From NCBI RefSeq assembly GCF_009695875.1, contig NZ_VUNC01000005.1:62001-126000 (forward strand): DNA of 64,000 nt. Reading direction: 5' to 3'. The position numbers were made by a program, and so were the translations under genes. Below, one piece after another: positions 7,534 to 16,426 of the stretch. Below the pieces are notes generated by a model. The model made no database searches. It was not told the DNA's origin and saw only the letters and a program-made list of their open reading frames with translations. The stretch comes from Olsenella porci. GTDB lineage: Bacteria > Actinomycetota > Coriobacteriia > Coriobacteriales > Atopobiaceae. How positions within the stretch are numbered: the stretch's first letter is position 1; every line of letters begins with the position of its first letter.

Positions 7534-8745
7534 CTATGCGTTGAACACGTGCTCGTCCAGGCGGCGGAAGGCCTCCTCCACCCTGCTGGTGGGCAGCGCG
7601 AGGTTGATGCGGATGCTCTGCGGAGCGAGGAACGCGCCGCCGTCCTGCCAGGCAACGCCCACGTCCCAGCCCGCCTTCTCCAGCTGCGGGAGGGTCCAGC
7701 CGTGCTCGTCGAGCCACGCGGAGCAATCGATAAGCAGCATGTACGTGCCCTGCGAACGGTAGACGCTGACGCCCTCGAAGCGGTCGCGCACGTAGCCGCA
7801 TGCCAGGTCGACGTTACGGTCGATCACGGAGAGGAGCTGGCCGAGCCACTCGGCACCCTCGTCGCCATACGCACCCACGAGGGCCTCCATGCTGAGGACG
7901 TTCATCTCGTTGTAGTGCGTGGCGTCGGAGACGGAGCGCATGCGGTCGCGGAGGCGGGCATTGTAGGTGACGGAATAGCTGCCCACAAGCCCCGCGAGGT
8001 TGAAGGTCTTGCTTGGTGCGAAGAGCGAGATGGTGTTGTCGTGCGCCCAGGGAGTGACCGACTGGGGCGAGACGTACCGTACTCCGGGCAGCACGAGGTC
8101 GCTCCAGATCTCGTCCGCGATGACCACGCACTGGTAGCGCTCGAAGAGCGCCATGGCGCGCTCGAGCTCGTCGCGCTCCCACACGCGGCCGCAGGGATTG
8201 TGCGGCGAGCAGAGTATCGCGACGTGCACGTGGTGGTCGCGGAGCTTGCGCTCCATGTCGTCGTAGTCCATGCGCCAGGTGCCCTCGGCGTCCCTCACGA
8301 GCGGGCTGTGGAGGGCGTGGCGACCCATCGCGGCAAGCGTCTTGGTAAACCCCACGTAGGTGGGCGAGTTGATGAGGATCTCGTCACCAGGGGACGAGAA
8401 CGCCGAGAGCGCGCTCGCGACGCCGCCCAGGACGCCGTTCTGGTAGTCGATGTGCTCCCGCCGAATGTCCGTGACCCCCTTGCGGCGGGCGTGCCAGGAC
8501 GAGATGGCGTCGTAGTAGGCGTCGGGCGTCAGGAAGTAACCGAAGGCGGGATGCCGTGCGCGTCGGATGATTGCGTCGGTGATGCACCCGGGGGCGGAGA
8601 AGTTCATGTCCGCCACCCACATGGGAATGAGGTCCCAGCCCGGCTTGGGCGGGTCGGGGGAGAAGCCGGGGATCTTGCCCAGGCCGTCGATTGCCAGCGC
8701 GTTGGTGCCGCTCCTGTCCAGGATTGTCTCGAAGTCGTAGTGCAT
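7534..8745 (-). CDS. MalY/PatB-type cystathionine beta-lyase aminotransferase
   Basis: 403 residues from the ATG at 8745, with GGGGAG nine bases upstream; a longer upstream reading has no ribosome binding site. The family opening is present: DRSGTNALA near the N-terminus and PMWVADMNF (about 41-49), the MalY/PatB signature. It also has NSPTYVGF, CSPHNPCGRVW, ADEIWSDL and the PLP Lys in FAPSKTFNLAGL. These enzymes cleave C-S bonds of cystathionine or cysteine conjugates to pyruvate, ammonia and a thiol; E. coli MalY also modulates MalT, which cannot be judged here. Methionine or sulfur metabolism is the likely role. It is a single gene. Confidence 0.92.
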   Translation of the reverse strand: MHYDFETILDRSGTNALAIDGLGKIPGFSPDPPKPGWDLIPMWVADMNFSAPGCITDAIIRRARHPAFGYFLTPDAYYDAISSWHARRKGVTDIRREHIDYQNGVLGGVASALSAFSSPGDEILINSPTYVGFTKTLAAMGRHALHSPLVRDAEGTWRMDYDDMERKLRDHHVHVAILCSPHNPCGRVWERDELERAMALFERYQCVVIADEIWSDLVLPGVRYVSPQSVTPWAHDNTISLFAPSKTFNLAGLVGSYSVTYNARLRDRMRSVSDATHYNEMNVLSMEALVGAYGDEGAEWLGQLLSVIDRNVDLACGYVRDRFEGVSVYRSQGTYMLLIDCSAWLDEHGWTLPQLEKAGWDVGVAWQDGGAFLAPQSIRINLALPTSRVEEAFRRLDEHVFNA

Positions 8746-8837
8746 GCGGGTGTCTCCCCTCGCCTCGTGTGCCGCAACCCATGGTATCGCGACGGCAGGC
8801 GAGACGAGCCGGGGTCCGGGGGTCCGGACGGCAAAGA

Positions 8838-8873
8838 GGGGAGCCCGCGGTCCAACCAGACCACGGGCTCCCC
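8838..8873 (-). terminator. Strong hairpin after the GNAT gene
   Basis: GGGGAGCCCG-GGTC (8838-8852) pairs with its complement at 8859-8873 around a six-base loop. It lies between the stop of the reverse-strand GNAT gene and the start of malY. On the reverse strand a short CTCTTT follows. Confidence 0.65.
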
Positions 8874-8965
8874 TTGAGTCTGTCCACCCCATCAGCAGGC
8901 GGTGACAGATTGTGCCAACGGGCGGCGCGCAACCGTACGCGCGACGGACACGCCCGACCAACCCC

Positions 8966-9244
8966 CTACTCGGCGACCAGGATGTCGCTGTACTGCGGGT
9001 TCTTCTGGAACCAGCGCTGCGCGTACGAGCAGGTGGCACGCGCCTTCACGCCTGCAAAGCGCAGGTGCCGCGCGGCCTGCCCCATGAGCCTGCCGGCGAG
9101 GCCGGTTCCGCGCTCGGAGGGCTCCACGTACGTCTCGTTGAAGTTGGCGACGCCGTCGTCGTCCATGGGGAACGAGACGCGGCCCATCACGGTACCCCTA
9201 TCGTTGACAAAGACCACCTTGTCGTCTTCGGTCTGCATGTTCAT
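8966..9244 (-). CDS. YjdJ-type GNAT N-acetyltransferase
   Basis: 92 residues, the size of the short GCN5-related acetyltransferases of the YjdJ group (PF14542-like). The acetyl-CoA loop reads ETYVEPSERGTGLAGRLM, with the R-G-x-G-x-A/G pattern at about 42-50. The end is FQKNPQYSDILV, as in the family. The ATG at 9244 has GGGAGAGAG upstream; a second Met two codons later is a minor alternative. Substrate is unknown. Hairpins on both sides make it a single-gene unit, and a GGGTATACC motif lies 71 bases upstream. Confidence 0.85.
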   Translation of the reverse strand: MNMQTEDDKVVFVNDRGTVMGRVSFPMDDDGVANFNETYVEPSERGTGLAGRLMGQAARHLRFAGVKARATCSYAQRWFQKNPQYSDILVAE

Positions 9245-9269
9245 GACGCTCTCTCCCCTCTTTACGGGC

Positions 9270-9293
9270 CACGCCGCCCCGAAGGGCGGCGTG
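9270..9293 (-). terminator. Perfect 10-bp hairpin between radical SAM and GNAT genes
   Basis: CACGCCGCCC (9270-9279), CGAA loop, GGGCGGCGTG (9284-9293). On the reverse strand the loop is TTCG, a very stable tetraloop. It is in the 5' leader of the GNAT mRNA, downstream of the GGGTATACC motif, so it could be a leader structure rather than the terminator of the gene before. Confidence 0.55.
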
Positions 9294-9314
9294 GGTGTTC
9301 GTTTATGTAAAGTA

Positions 9315-9323
9315 GGTATACCC
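9315..9323 (-). promoter_or_regulatory. GGGTATACC motif upstream of the GNAT gene
   Basis: The same core as at 5342-5354 and 35164-35173, here 71 bases before the start codon. It could serve as a -10 element; TTTGTT about 17 bases upstream is a weak -35. Confidence 0.4.
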
Positions 9324-9405
9324 AAGGGGAGGCTCGAACAAACCCCAGGCGCCCTGAGCAAGGCAAACGGGACGCCAGGGGGAAGGCTCACGGCAAGGGG
9401 GCATC

Positions 9406-9439
9406 GTCCCTCTCCCCGGCAACACCAGGTGAGAGGGAC
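9406..9439 (-). terminator. Hairpin after the radical SAM gene
   Basis: GTCCCTCTC (9406-9414) pairs perfectly with GAGAGGGAC (9431-9439), 16 bases past the stop of the reverse-strand gene. No T-run. A related GAGAGGG stem occurs at several other gene ends in this window. Confidence 0.6.
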
Positions 9440-9454
9440 GCAAGCACCACGGTC

Positions 9455-10888
9455 CTAGCTGATCCAGCTGTTGGGGTCCTTGCCCTCGGCGGCGAGGCGG
9501 TCGGAGAGGCGCTTCTTGGGCGACTTCTCCCACAGCGGCTCGGACGCGACGGCCCAGCGCTCTGCGACGGCCTTGGTCTTGCTCTCGAGCTCGTCCACGT
9601 CCTCGGGGTGCGTGTAGTCGGTGGACTTGGCACCGGTCTCGTGCACCATCTCGGAGAGCCTTCCGGGGTTATCGAGCAGCGGGCACGGCCTCAGCATGTT
9701 GGTGTTGAACGGCTGGTGCGCCTGGTAGCTCTTGAACAGCGGGCTCTTATAGCACTCGAGCAGGCTCTTCTCGCGGATGTTGCTGTCGGAGTAGTGGATG
9801 AACGCGCAGGGCTCGGCGTCCCCACCGGCGTTGATGTGCAGGTAGCGACGGCCACCGGCGATGCAGCCACCGGTGTACTCGCCGTCGTTCCAGAAGTCTG
9901 CGAAGAAGATGGGCACGTTGTTGCGCCAGTTGTCGCGGACCTTGTGGTACATGCCGGAGCGCTGCTCGGCGGTGGCGAGGAGCTCGACGGGGGCGCCCAG
10001 GCCAACGGGCATGTAGGTGAAGATCCAGGCGAAGAGGACGCCCTTGTCCACCAGGAACTGGATGAACTCGTCAGAGGTGATCGAATCGTAGTTCTGGCTG
10101 GTGTAGCAGATGGAAGCGCCAAAGGGGAGCCTGCGCTCGCGCAGCAGGTCCATGGCGTGGGTGACCTTGGCGAAGGTGCCCTTGCCACGGCGGGCGTCGG
10201 TGGCCTCCTCAAAGCCCTCGATGGAGAAGGCCGGCATGAAGTTCTTGACGCGCGCGATCTCGTCGGCAAACTCCTCGTCCACCAGGGTGCCGTTGGTGAA
10301 CGCGCTGAAGTAGCAGTCGGGGTGCAGCTCGCACAGGCGGATGAGGTCGCGCTTGCGCAGCGTGGGCTCGCCGCCGGTGTAGAGGTAGACGTAGGTGCCG
10401 AGCTCCTTGCCCTGCGTGATGATGGAGTTGAGCTCGTCGAAGGTCATCGACTTCTGCTTTGAGTCGGTGTAGTTGGCCGCCCAGCAGCCGTTGCAGTGCA
10501 GGTTGCACGCCGTGGTGGGGTCCATGAGGATGGCCCAGGGGCAGTTGCAGCCCTCGCGCTCGTTGACCTGGCGCTGGATGTTGCCGCCCAGGGTGACGGA
10601 GTTGACAAAGAAGTTCTGCACAAAGGTGCGGGCGACCTCGCGGTCCACGTTGTTGATCACGTTGTCCACGAGCCTGCGCCAGTTGTTATCGGGGTCCTTC
10701 ATGTAACCCATGACCATGTTGAACAGGCGCAGCTGGGCGTCGTTGATCTTGTCGCCCGACCCGGCGAACTTGTTGACCATTGACTCGACCTTGGGAAGGT
10801 TGCCGTCGAAGTCGTCGTAGAGCATGTCGAAGCCCTTGTTCACGGCGACGGAGATTGCCTTCGCCTTGAGCGAGTTAATCGCAGACAC
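9455..10888 (-). CDS. Radical SAM/SPASM-domain protein
   Basis: 477 residues from a GTG at 10888 with AAAGGGGAA nearby; a longer start at 11008 is possible but has no ribosome binding site. The N-terminal ~110 residues are helical and not recognised. The radical SAM core starts near residue 118, with the [4Fe-4S] motif CNLHCNGC (C128, C132, C135) and YTGGEPTLR (about 161-169). A C-terminal SPASM-like region follows with Cys in GGCIAGGRRY, EPCAF and RPCPLLDNP, for extra clusters. Such proteins modify peptides or make cofactors, but no substrate peptide or maturation gene is adjacent. Function is therefore unassigned. An upstream palindrome, GGACATGTCC, lies near 10958-10967. Confidence 0.85.
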   Translation of the reverse strand: MSAINSLKAKAISVAVNKGFDMLYDDFDGNLPKVESMVNKFAGSGDKINDAQLRLFNMVMGYMKDPDNNWRRLVDNVINNVDREVARTFVQNFFVNSVTLGGNIQRQVNEREGCNCPWAILMDPTTACNLHCNGCWAANYTDSKQKSMTFDELNSIITQGKELGTYVYLYTGGEPTLRKRDLIRLCELHPDCYFSAFTNGTLVDEEFADEIARVKNFMPAFSIEGFEEATDARRGKGTFAKVTHAMDLLRERRLPFGASICYTSQNYDSITSDEFIQFLVDKGVLFAWIFTYMPVGLGAPVELLATAEQRSGMYHKVRDNWRNNVPIFFADFWNDGEYTGGCIAGGRRYLHINAGGDAEPCAFIHYSDSNIREKSLLECYKSPLFKSYQAHQPFNTNMLRPCPLLDNPGRLSEMVHETGAKSTDYTHPEDVDELESKTKAVAERWAVASEPLWEKSPKKRLSDRLAAEGKDPNSWIS

Positions 10889-11146
10889 GTGGTTCCCCTT
10901 TCCATTGCACGACCGGACTTCCGGGACAGGCCGAGACGTGTCTCGCCAGACTCGACAGGACATGTCCATGGTGTCGGATTCTGACAAGTATAGACATGAC
11001 CCGCCCACTTTTGACCAGGGGTTGGAAAGTTACCCTTAAGGGATGGGACTCGGTCACACGGTCACGAAGGAATTGGTGGAGAGGTGCCAGTCCTCGCAGT
11101 TGAGAGGGACGAGGCGTCTGCACCCCGCCGATTGAGCTGGCAGTGA

Positions 11147-11821
11147 CTAGCCCAGCCTGCCGGCGGCGATGAGGTCCCGCACCTCGTTGAGGTCGCGGCA
11201 GATGGCGACGGCATGCTCGCGAGCCGCGTCATCCGGCGCGATAAGGTCGGGGACCATGACCGGCAGAAAGCCGCCGCGCCAGCCCGCCTCGATGCCGTTG
11301 AGGCTGTCCTCGAGCACGAGCGAGCGCCCCGGTTTTGTGCCCAGGCGACGGGCCGCCTCCAGGAACACGTCGGGCGCCGGCTTGCCGTGCTCGACCTCCT
11401 CCGCGGAGACGAGCAGGTCGACCATGTCGCGGGCTCCGACGCGGCGAAGCTGCGCGTCGATCATGTCGCGGGGGCTGGACGACGCGACGGCCGAGCGGAT
11501 GCCCTCGCGGCGGAGGAACGCGAGCAGCTCCCCCAGCCCTGGCTTGGCGGGGACGCCCTCCTCGCACAGGCGGTTGAAGCAGGCGACCTGACGACGCCGG
11601 AACTCCTCGGCGGAAACCCTCCCAACACCAAGCTGCCCGTCGAGGGCACGGCGCATCTGGTCGATCCCCGCCCCGCGGCTCATGTCGATCATGACCTGGA
11701 GGGAGTCGTGGGGGACGTCGGTGACCCCCATGTCTGCCAGAACGGGAACCCAGGTCCTATCCCAGATGGGCTCGGTGTCGATCATGAGCCCATCCATGTC
11801 AAAGATTGCCGCCTGCAGCAT
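11147..11821 (-). CDS. HAD-family hydrolase, beta-phosphoglucomutase-like
   Basis: 224 residues from the ATG at 11821. HAD motif I is FDMDGLMIDTEP (D8, D10), motif II is ASSSPR, and the Lys of motif III is in EEVEHGKPAPDVFLEA. Motif IV is VLEDSLNGIEAG. The cap domain and the GKPAPD stretch are those of the beta-phosphoglucomutase/DOG phosphatase subgroup. It should be a cytoplasmic phosphatase or phosphomutase for a small sugar phosphate; substrate is not assigned. A start 33 bases further upstream lacks a ribosome binding site. Confidence 0.9.
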   Translation of the reverse strand: MLQAAIFDMDGLMIDTEPIWDRTWVPVLADMGVTDVPHDSLQVMIDMSRGAGIDQMRRALDGQLGVGRVSAEEFRRRQVACFNRLCEEGVPAKPGLGELLAFLRREGIRSAVASSSPRDMIDAQLRRVGARDMVDLLVSAEEVEHGKPAPDVFLEAARRLGTKPGRSLVLEDSLNGIEAGWRGGFLPVMVPDLIAPDDAAREHAVAICRDLNEVRDLIAAGRLG

Positions 11822-12005
11822 GGGACCCCCGGTTCCTCTCGCCTTGGTCATCGTGTGCCATGGTACGGCGAGAGGGACGCGGGCATGGGGCTCGGGGCAG
11901 ACCTCCACGGGACGAGGGGAAGTCGGGAGTCGCGGCAAGGGAGCCAGGGAGCATCCCGTTGCCCTGTGCGGCCTGGCTCGGCCGACGGACGCTCGGGCCT
12001 CTCCC

Positions 12006-12788
12006 CTACAGGCGCCTGAGCAGCTGCCAGACCCCCATGACCACCGGCGCGGGCAGCACCTTGCCCGCAATGCGCATGACGAAGGAGCTGACGGCGCAGG
12101 TGGCCACGGGGTAGTTGATGGAGTTGATGCGCCACGACCAGCGGACCACGTGATGGGGACTCAGGTTGGGGAAGGTGTGCCTGACTGTAGTCTGGCCTTC
12201 CCCGGCGGACGAGCGCGCAACCTGGTTGAACTCGGTCTTGACCCAGATGGGGCACACCGCCGTGATTCGGATGCCCCTCCCCCGCAGCTCGAGCCTGAGA
12301 CCGCGCGTGTACGACAGCACGAACGCCTTGCTCGCGGCGTACAGGTCGAGCCCGGGCAGCGGTTGGAAGGCGGCGCAGCTGGCGAGCTGCAGCACGCGGC
12401 TACCGCGTCCCAGGTAGGGAAGGCACACGCGCGTGACGTCGGCAACTGCGCGGCAGTTGAGGTCCACGAGCGCGTCGGTCTGCTCGAGCGACATGTCCTC
12501 CACGTTTGCAAACTTGCCAAACCCGGCGGCGTTGACCAGCAGGGCAACCTGGAAGTCGGGGCGGTCCGACTCCCGACGCAGCTCGTCCTCGAGCCTGGTG
12601 ACGCTGCCCCTCTCGGCAAGGTCGAGCGAGAGCCACCGGGACTCGGTGGAGAGGGACGTGGCCAGCTCGCGCAGGCGCCCCTCCCGACGGGCCACGAGCC
12701 AGATCTGGTCGTAGCCCTGGGTGTCGGACCAGAGCGCGTACTCGCGCCCCAGGCCGCTCGACGCGCCCGTGATGATCGCCACTCTCAC
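12006..12788 (-). CDS. Short-chain dehydrogenase/reductase
   Basis: 260 residues from the GTG at 12788 (a second GTG two codons later is also possible). Classical SDR features are TGASSGLG near the N-terminus for NAD(P), LVNAAG at about 85-90, a Ser in QLASCAAF, and the catalytic YAASK. The C-terminal ~60 residues include hydrophobic stretches (YPVATCAVSSFVMRIAG), so it may associate with the membrane. The stop of the upstream COG0523 GTPase is 55 bases away on the same strand, so the two may be co-transcribed. Substrate is unknown. Confidence 0.88.
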   Translation of the reverse strand: MRVAIITGASSGLGREYALWSDTQGYDQIWLVARREGRLRELATSLSTESRWLSLDLAERGSVTRLEDELRRESDRPDFQVALLVNAAGFGKFANVEDMSLEQTDALVDLNCRAVADVTRVCLPYLGRGSRVLQLASCAAFQPLPGLDLYAASKAFVLSYTRGLRLELRGRGIRITAVCPIWVKTEFNQVARSSAGEGQTTVRHTFPNLSPHHVVRWSWRINSINYPVATCAVSSFVMRIAGKVLPAPVVMGVWQLLRRL

Positions 12789-12843
12789 CTGCCTGCACCG
12801 CCCCTTTCCATCGTCGCGCCGCCGTGTGCCCGAGGGCAGGCAG

Positions 12844-13998
12844 CTACTCCTGCGGAAGCTCGTCCTCGATGGGATCCCAGTCGGTAAGGCAGTCGTCGAG
12901 CCCCGCCACGATGGCATCCTTGTCCAGGTTGCGCCCGATGAAGCAGAGCTTGGTCATGCGGTCGCCGCACACGGGGTCCCAGTCGTCCATGACCTGGGGG
13001 TTCTCGGCGATGATCCGCTTGCGCTCGTCCTCGGGGGCGGAGGCCACGAACAGGCCGTTCTCGCTGAGAGTGACCTGCTGGCCGGCCTGCTCAAACACGT
13101 AGCACATGTCGGGGTCCTGCGAGGCCCAGACCATGCCCTTGGTGCGGATGATGTCATCGGGCCAGGTGGTCACGTAGTCGGACAGGCGGTCGATGTCGAA
13201 GGGCTGGCGCCGCTCGTACACAAACGTGGAGATGCCGTACTCCAGCACCTCGGGGTCCTCGTGCTCCTCGGGGTGGTCCATGGCGTCGAGCCAGGCGGCA
13301 GAGTTGTAGGCGCGGTCAAAGTCAAAGCGGTTGGTGTCGAGCACCTCGGAGAGCGGGACGTTGCCCTGAGTCGCCTCGACGATCTTGGCATCCTTCTGCA
13401 GGCTGCGGACGATTGCCTTGAGCTCGCTTATCTGCTCGGGAGTCACCTTGTCGGTCTTGTTGAGGACCACGGTGGTGCAGAACTCCAGCTGCTGGATGAG
13501 GAGGGACTCGATGTCGTCCTCGTCGATGTTGTCGGCGAGCAGGTCCTTGCCGCCGTGGAACTCGTCGAACATGCGGGCGCAGTCCACCACCGCAACGATG
13601 TTGTCCAGGTCGAGAGGGGCCTTGCCACCGTTCTTGCTCTGGTCGCAGAAGGCCGAGATGGTGTAGGCGATGGGGATGGGCTCGCAGATGCCCGAGGCCT
13701 CGATGATGATGTAGTCAAAGTCGCCGGACTGCGCGATGCTGCCCAGTTGCTTGGCCAGGTCGTCCGAGAGGGTGCAGCAGATGCAGCCGTTGGTCATGGG
13801 AATGAGGTCGTCGGTCTTGGACAGGCCCCCGTCGCGGATGAGGCTCGCATCGACGTTGACCTCGCCGATGTCGTTGACGATAACCGCCGCGCGAATGCCC
13901 TCGTCGTTGGACAGGATGTGGTTGAGGAGGGTCGTCTTGCCCGCTCCCAGGTAGCCGGTGAGAAGGACGATCTTCACGGGCTTGTCGCTCTTTGGCAT
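12844..13998 (-). CDS. COG0523/CobW-family GTPase, metal chaperone type
   Basis: 384 residues. Walker A is GYLGAGKTT (15-23). The metal-binding CXCC motif is GCICCTL (C72, C74, C75). The Walker B/Mg region is IIIEASGICEP, and the guanine motif is NKTD near residue 200. The CobW C-terminal domain follows, with VYERRQPFDIDRL and the FIGRNLD ending. Members deliver or insert metals (Zn, Co) into partner enzymes. No zinc regulator or B12 gene is adjacent, so the metal is not assigned. It is an ordinary full-length member; start ATG at 13998. Confidence 0.92.
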   Translation of the reverse strand: MPKSDKPVKIVLLTGYLGAGKTTLLNHILSNDEGIRAAVIVNDIGEVNVDASLIRDGGLSKTDDLIPMTNGCICCTLSDDLAKQLGSIAQSGDFDYIIIEASGICEPIPIAYTISAFCDQSKNGGKAPLDLDNIVAVVDCARMFDEFHGGKDLLADNIDEDDIESLLIQQLEFCTTVVLNKTDKVTPEQISELKAIVRSLQKDAKIVEATQGNVPLSEVLDTNRFDFDRAYNSAAWLDAMDHPEEHEDPEVLEYGISTFVYERRQPFDIDRLSDYVTTWPDDIIRTKGMVWASQDPDMCYVFEQAGQQVTLSENGLFVASAPEDERKRIIAENPQVMDDWDPVCGDRMTKLCFIGRNLDKDAIVAGLDDCLTDWDPIEDELPQE

Positions 13999-14131
13999 GT
14001 GATGCCCACGCTTTCTGCTAGAGGTTGTTCAGCACCTGCATCCTACCCACCGCGAAGGGCAGGCATCGCCCCGGCACGGGTGCGCACCCAAAATCCCTCA
14101 CGCCTGGGCGGGGCGGCATCGAGCCGTGACG

Positions 14132-14359
14132 CTAGCGGATTCCCAGGACGGCGAGCACGACGAGGAGAATCACGCCGACGACCACCGAAATGACCGAACT
14201 GCGCATCTTTCGCCGGACCAGAGCCTGGCGCTCCTCGTCGGTAAGCCCGTCGGAGCCGATGACGCCCGGCGTTGCCCGGCCCTTTCCCTTGACGGGCCTG
14301 CTCTCTGCCGGCTTGCCCGTCATTGCGTGGCCGTGGGCCGTCTTGAACCCCTTTGCCAT
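14132..14359 (-). CDS. Small tail-anchored membrane protein
   Basis: 75 residues from the ATG at 14359, with GGGAGGG as ribosome binding site. The N-terminal 50 residues are polar and basic, with a stretch GLTDEERQALVRRK. The C-terminus is one hydrophobic segment (about 53-74, VISVVVGVILLVVLAVLGI) ending in R. It looks like a single-pass protein with most of it in the cytoplasm. I do not recognise a family. The clean start and membrane segment make it a probable real gene. Confidence 0.7.
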   Translation of the reverse strand: MAKGFKTAHGHAMTGKPAESRPVKGKGRATPGVIGSDGLTDEERQALVRRKMRSSVISVVVGVILLVVLAVLGIR

Positions 14360-14650
14360 GGACCCTCCCTACCGCCTGCCATGGTTTGCCGTGCGGGGTT
14401 TGCCCCTGCCCGTCTCCCCCGTGGCTCCTTGTTCCCCAAAGGCCCATTATCCAACTTTGCGAAACAAGGCTCGAGGGGGGCACGGGGGGAGCCCCGCCGA
14501 CACCCGCTACGCGCAGCCTGATACCGACCGGTCGGGCTGTGGGAGGGACGGCGAGACGGGGACGTCGATTCGCCTCTCCCACCATGGCTATGGCGCGGCC
14601 GGGGCCCCCGCCCCGACCGCGCCGCAGAGTAGGCCGTGTCGGCTAACGCG

Positions 14651-16426
14651 TTAGCCCTCGTGGTACCAGGAGGGCGTCTTTATCCCTTCGGCACATCCAT
14701 CAAACATGTCCGCGGTGACGACGGAAGAGCTTAGGGTCCAGGAGTTCAACGGGGTCGCGTCCGAGAGTGAGCTGCAAGAATAGAACATACCCCCCATCTC
14801 CGTGACGCCGGAGACGTCCCACGAGGCGAGGGGCGAGAGGTCGCTGAGGGCACAGTGAAAGAACATACTCGACATATGCGTGACGCCGGAGACGTCCCAC
14901 GAGGCGAGGGGCGAGAGATCGCTGGCATCGCAGCCACCGAACATACCAGACATGTTCGTGACGCCGGAGACGTCCCACGAGGCGAGGGGCGAGAGATCTC
15001 TGAGGGACTCGCAGCCACCGAACATAGCCTCCATGTCCGTGACGCCGGAGACGTCCCACGAGGCGAGGGGCGAGAGATCGCTGAGGGCTGTGCAGCTCTG
15101 GAACATGTACGACATGTCCGTGACGCCGGAGACGTCCCACGAGGCGAGGGGCGAGAGATCGCTGAGGGCCTCGCAGCCAGAGAACATGAACGCCATGTCC
15201 CTGACGCCGGAGACGTCCCACTTCTCAATCCCGGCGAGGTCCTTGAGAGTGCAGCGGGAAAACATGTTGTACATGCTAGTCACGTTGGAGACGTCCCACG
15301 AGGCGAGGGGCGAGAGATCGCTGAGGGCTGCGCAGACCCCGAACATACCAGACATGTCCATGACGCCGGAGACGTCCCACGAGGCGAGGGGCGAGAGATC
15401 CCTGAGGGCATCGCAGCCAGAGAACATGTCCGACATGTCCGTGACGCCGGAGACGTCCCACGAGGCGAGGGGCGAGAGGTCGCTGGCATCGCAGCCAGAG
15501 AACATGTCCGACATGTCCGTGACGCCGGAGACGTCCCACGAGGCGAGGGGCGAGAGATCGCTGAGGGCCTCGCAGCCCCTGAACATACCCGACATGTTCG
15601 TGACGCCGGAGACGTCGAGGTTGGAGGCGTCTATGCTCTCGAGGGGCACGCGGAAGTAGAAAGGATCGACGTCCCGGAGGGCGAACAGCGAAGACGAGTC
15701 CGCAGGTGCCTTGACGCCCCTGTCGATGACGATGGAGGTCGTCCTCAGCACCTCCTCCTTGTCCAAGACGCCAGGCAACGCGGCCATCGTCCCCGACTTC
15801 CCGTCCGTGGGGGAGATCTCCAGCTTGCCGTCGTCGTAGAGCCTCCAGGTGCAGCCCTCGCCGAACTGGCCCTCGGCGACGAGCTCGGGGGCGGGGGCCG
15901 GCTTGGCGCTCGCATCGACGCCATACCAGCCGATGCCCTCGGCCCTCCAGCCCAGCTTCACCAGGTGGTCGTTCTCCCCCTTGCTCGTCGTGTAGTTGTG
16001 GGAGCCAGCCCTCGCGTTGGGGTTGTACTGGCGGTACAGGGGAACCTTCTCCTCATCCGAGCTGTACCAGCCGATGCCCTCGTAGTTCCAGCCGACCTTG
16101 ACGAGCGAGTCGCGCTCGTAGGCGCTCATGGTGTAGTGGTGGTCTCCGGCGTTGGGGTTGTAGAGCCGGTAGACCGGGGTGTCCGACTTAGTGGGCGCCG
16201 TCCAGCCGGTGCCCTCTGACCTCCAGCCCACCCTGACGAGCGAGTCGCGCTCGTGGGAGTTGCCCGTGTAGAAGTGCTCCCCGCTGTTGGGGTTGTACAG
16301 GCGGTACATCGGCTGCGTGCCGCCCGAGTCCGCGGCCAGGGCGGGCGTCACGGGGAGGCACAGCGCCCCCGCGCCGAGACCCGCCGCGACCGCCAGCGCC
16401 GCCAGCCCCCTGCCGAACTCCCTCAT
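14651..16426 (-). CDS. Secreted BspA-type repeat protein with DUF5648 repeats
   Basis: 591 residues from the ATG at 16426, with GGGAGGGGG upstream. Residues 1-32 are a signal peptide. Residues about 35-170 hold three DUF5648 units (YNPN and VGW-EGIGW patterns), as in the protein at 1-540. A linker follows, with GEGCTWRLYDDGKLEISP, which often precedes BspA repeats. Residues about 270-570 hold eleven DUF285/BspA leucine-rich-like units of 25-27 residues, pattern WDVSGVT-M--MF--C. It ends in YHEG with no sorting motif or membrane anchor, so it is probably secreted or held non-covalently. BspA proteins bind host matrix proteins and promote adhesion; that role is inferred here. Confidence 0.9.
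   Translation of the reverse strand: MREFGRGLAALAVAAGLGAGALCLPVTPALAADSGGTQPMYRLYNPNSGEHFYTGNSHERDSLVRVGWRSEGTGWTAPTKSDTPVYRLYNPNAGDHHYTMSAYERDSLVKVGWNYEGIGWYSSDEEKVPLYRQYNPNARAGSHNYTTSKGENDHLVKLGWRAEGIGWYGVDASAKPAPAPELVAEGQFGEGCTWRLYDDGKLEISPTDGKSGTMAALPGVLDKEEVLRTTSIVIDRGVKAPADSSSLFALRDVDPFYFRVPLESIDASNLDVSGVTNMSGMFRGCEALSDLSPLASWDVSGVTDMSDMFSGCDASDLSPLASWDVSGVTDMSDMFSGCDALRDLSPLASWDVSGVMDMSGMFGVCAALSDLSPLASWDVSNVTSMYNMFSRCTLKDLAGIEKWDVSGVRDMAFMFSGCEALSDLSPLASWDVSGVTDMSYMFQSCTALSDLSPLASWDVSGVTDMEAMFGGCESLRDLSPLASWDVSGVTNMSGMFGGCDASDLSPLASWDVSGVTHMSSMFFHCALSDLSPLASWDVSGVTEMGGMFYSCSSLSDATPLNSWTLSSSVVTADMFDGCAEGIKTPSWYHEG
14720..15640 (-). repeat. Array of eleven near-identical 75-81-base coding repeats
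   Basis: In-frame tandem repeats inside the BspA gene. Each encodes one WDVSGVT-M--MF--C unit. Most copies share a block of over 35 identical bases (starting GTGACGCCGGAGACGTC on the + strand). Variation is concentrated in the codons around MF--C. Some units are one or two codons shorter, as expected from slippage or recombination between units. Confidence 0.9.

Noticed and set aside
14800-15620. Regularly spaced direct repeats suggesting a CRISPR array
   Set aside because: The repeats are in frame and encode BspA units; the variable parts are codons of the same unit, not spacers, and no cas genes are present.
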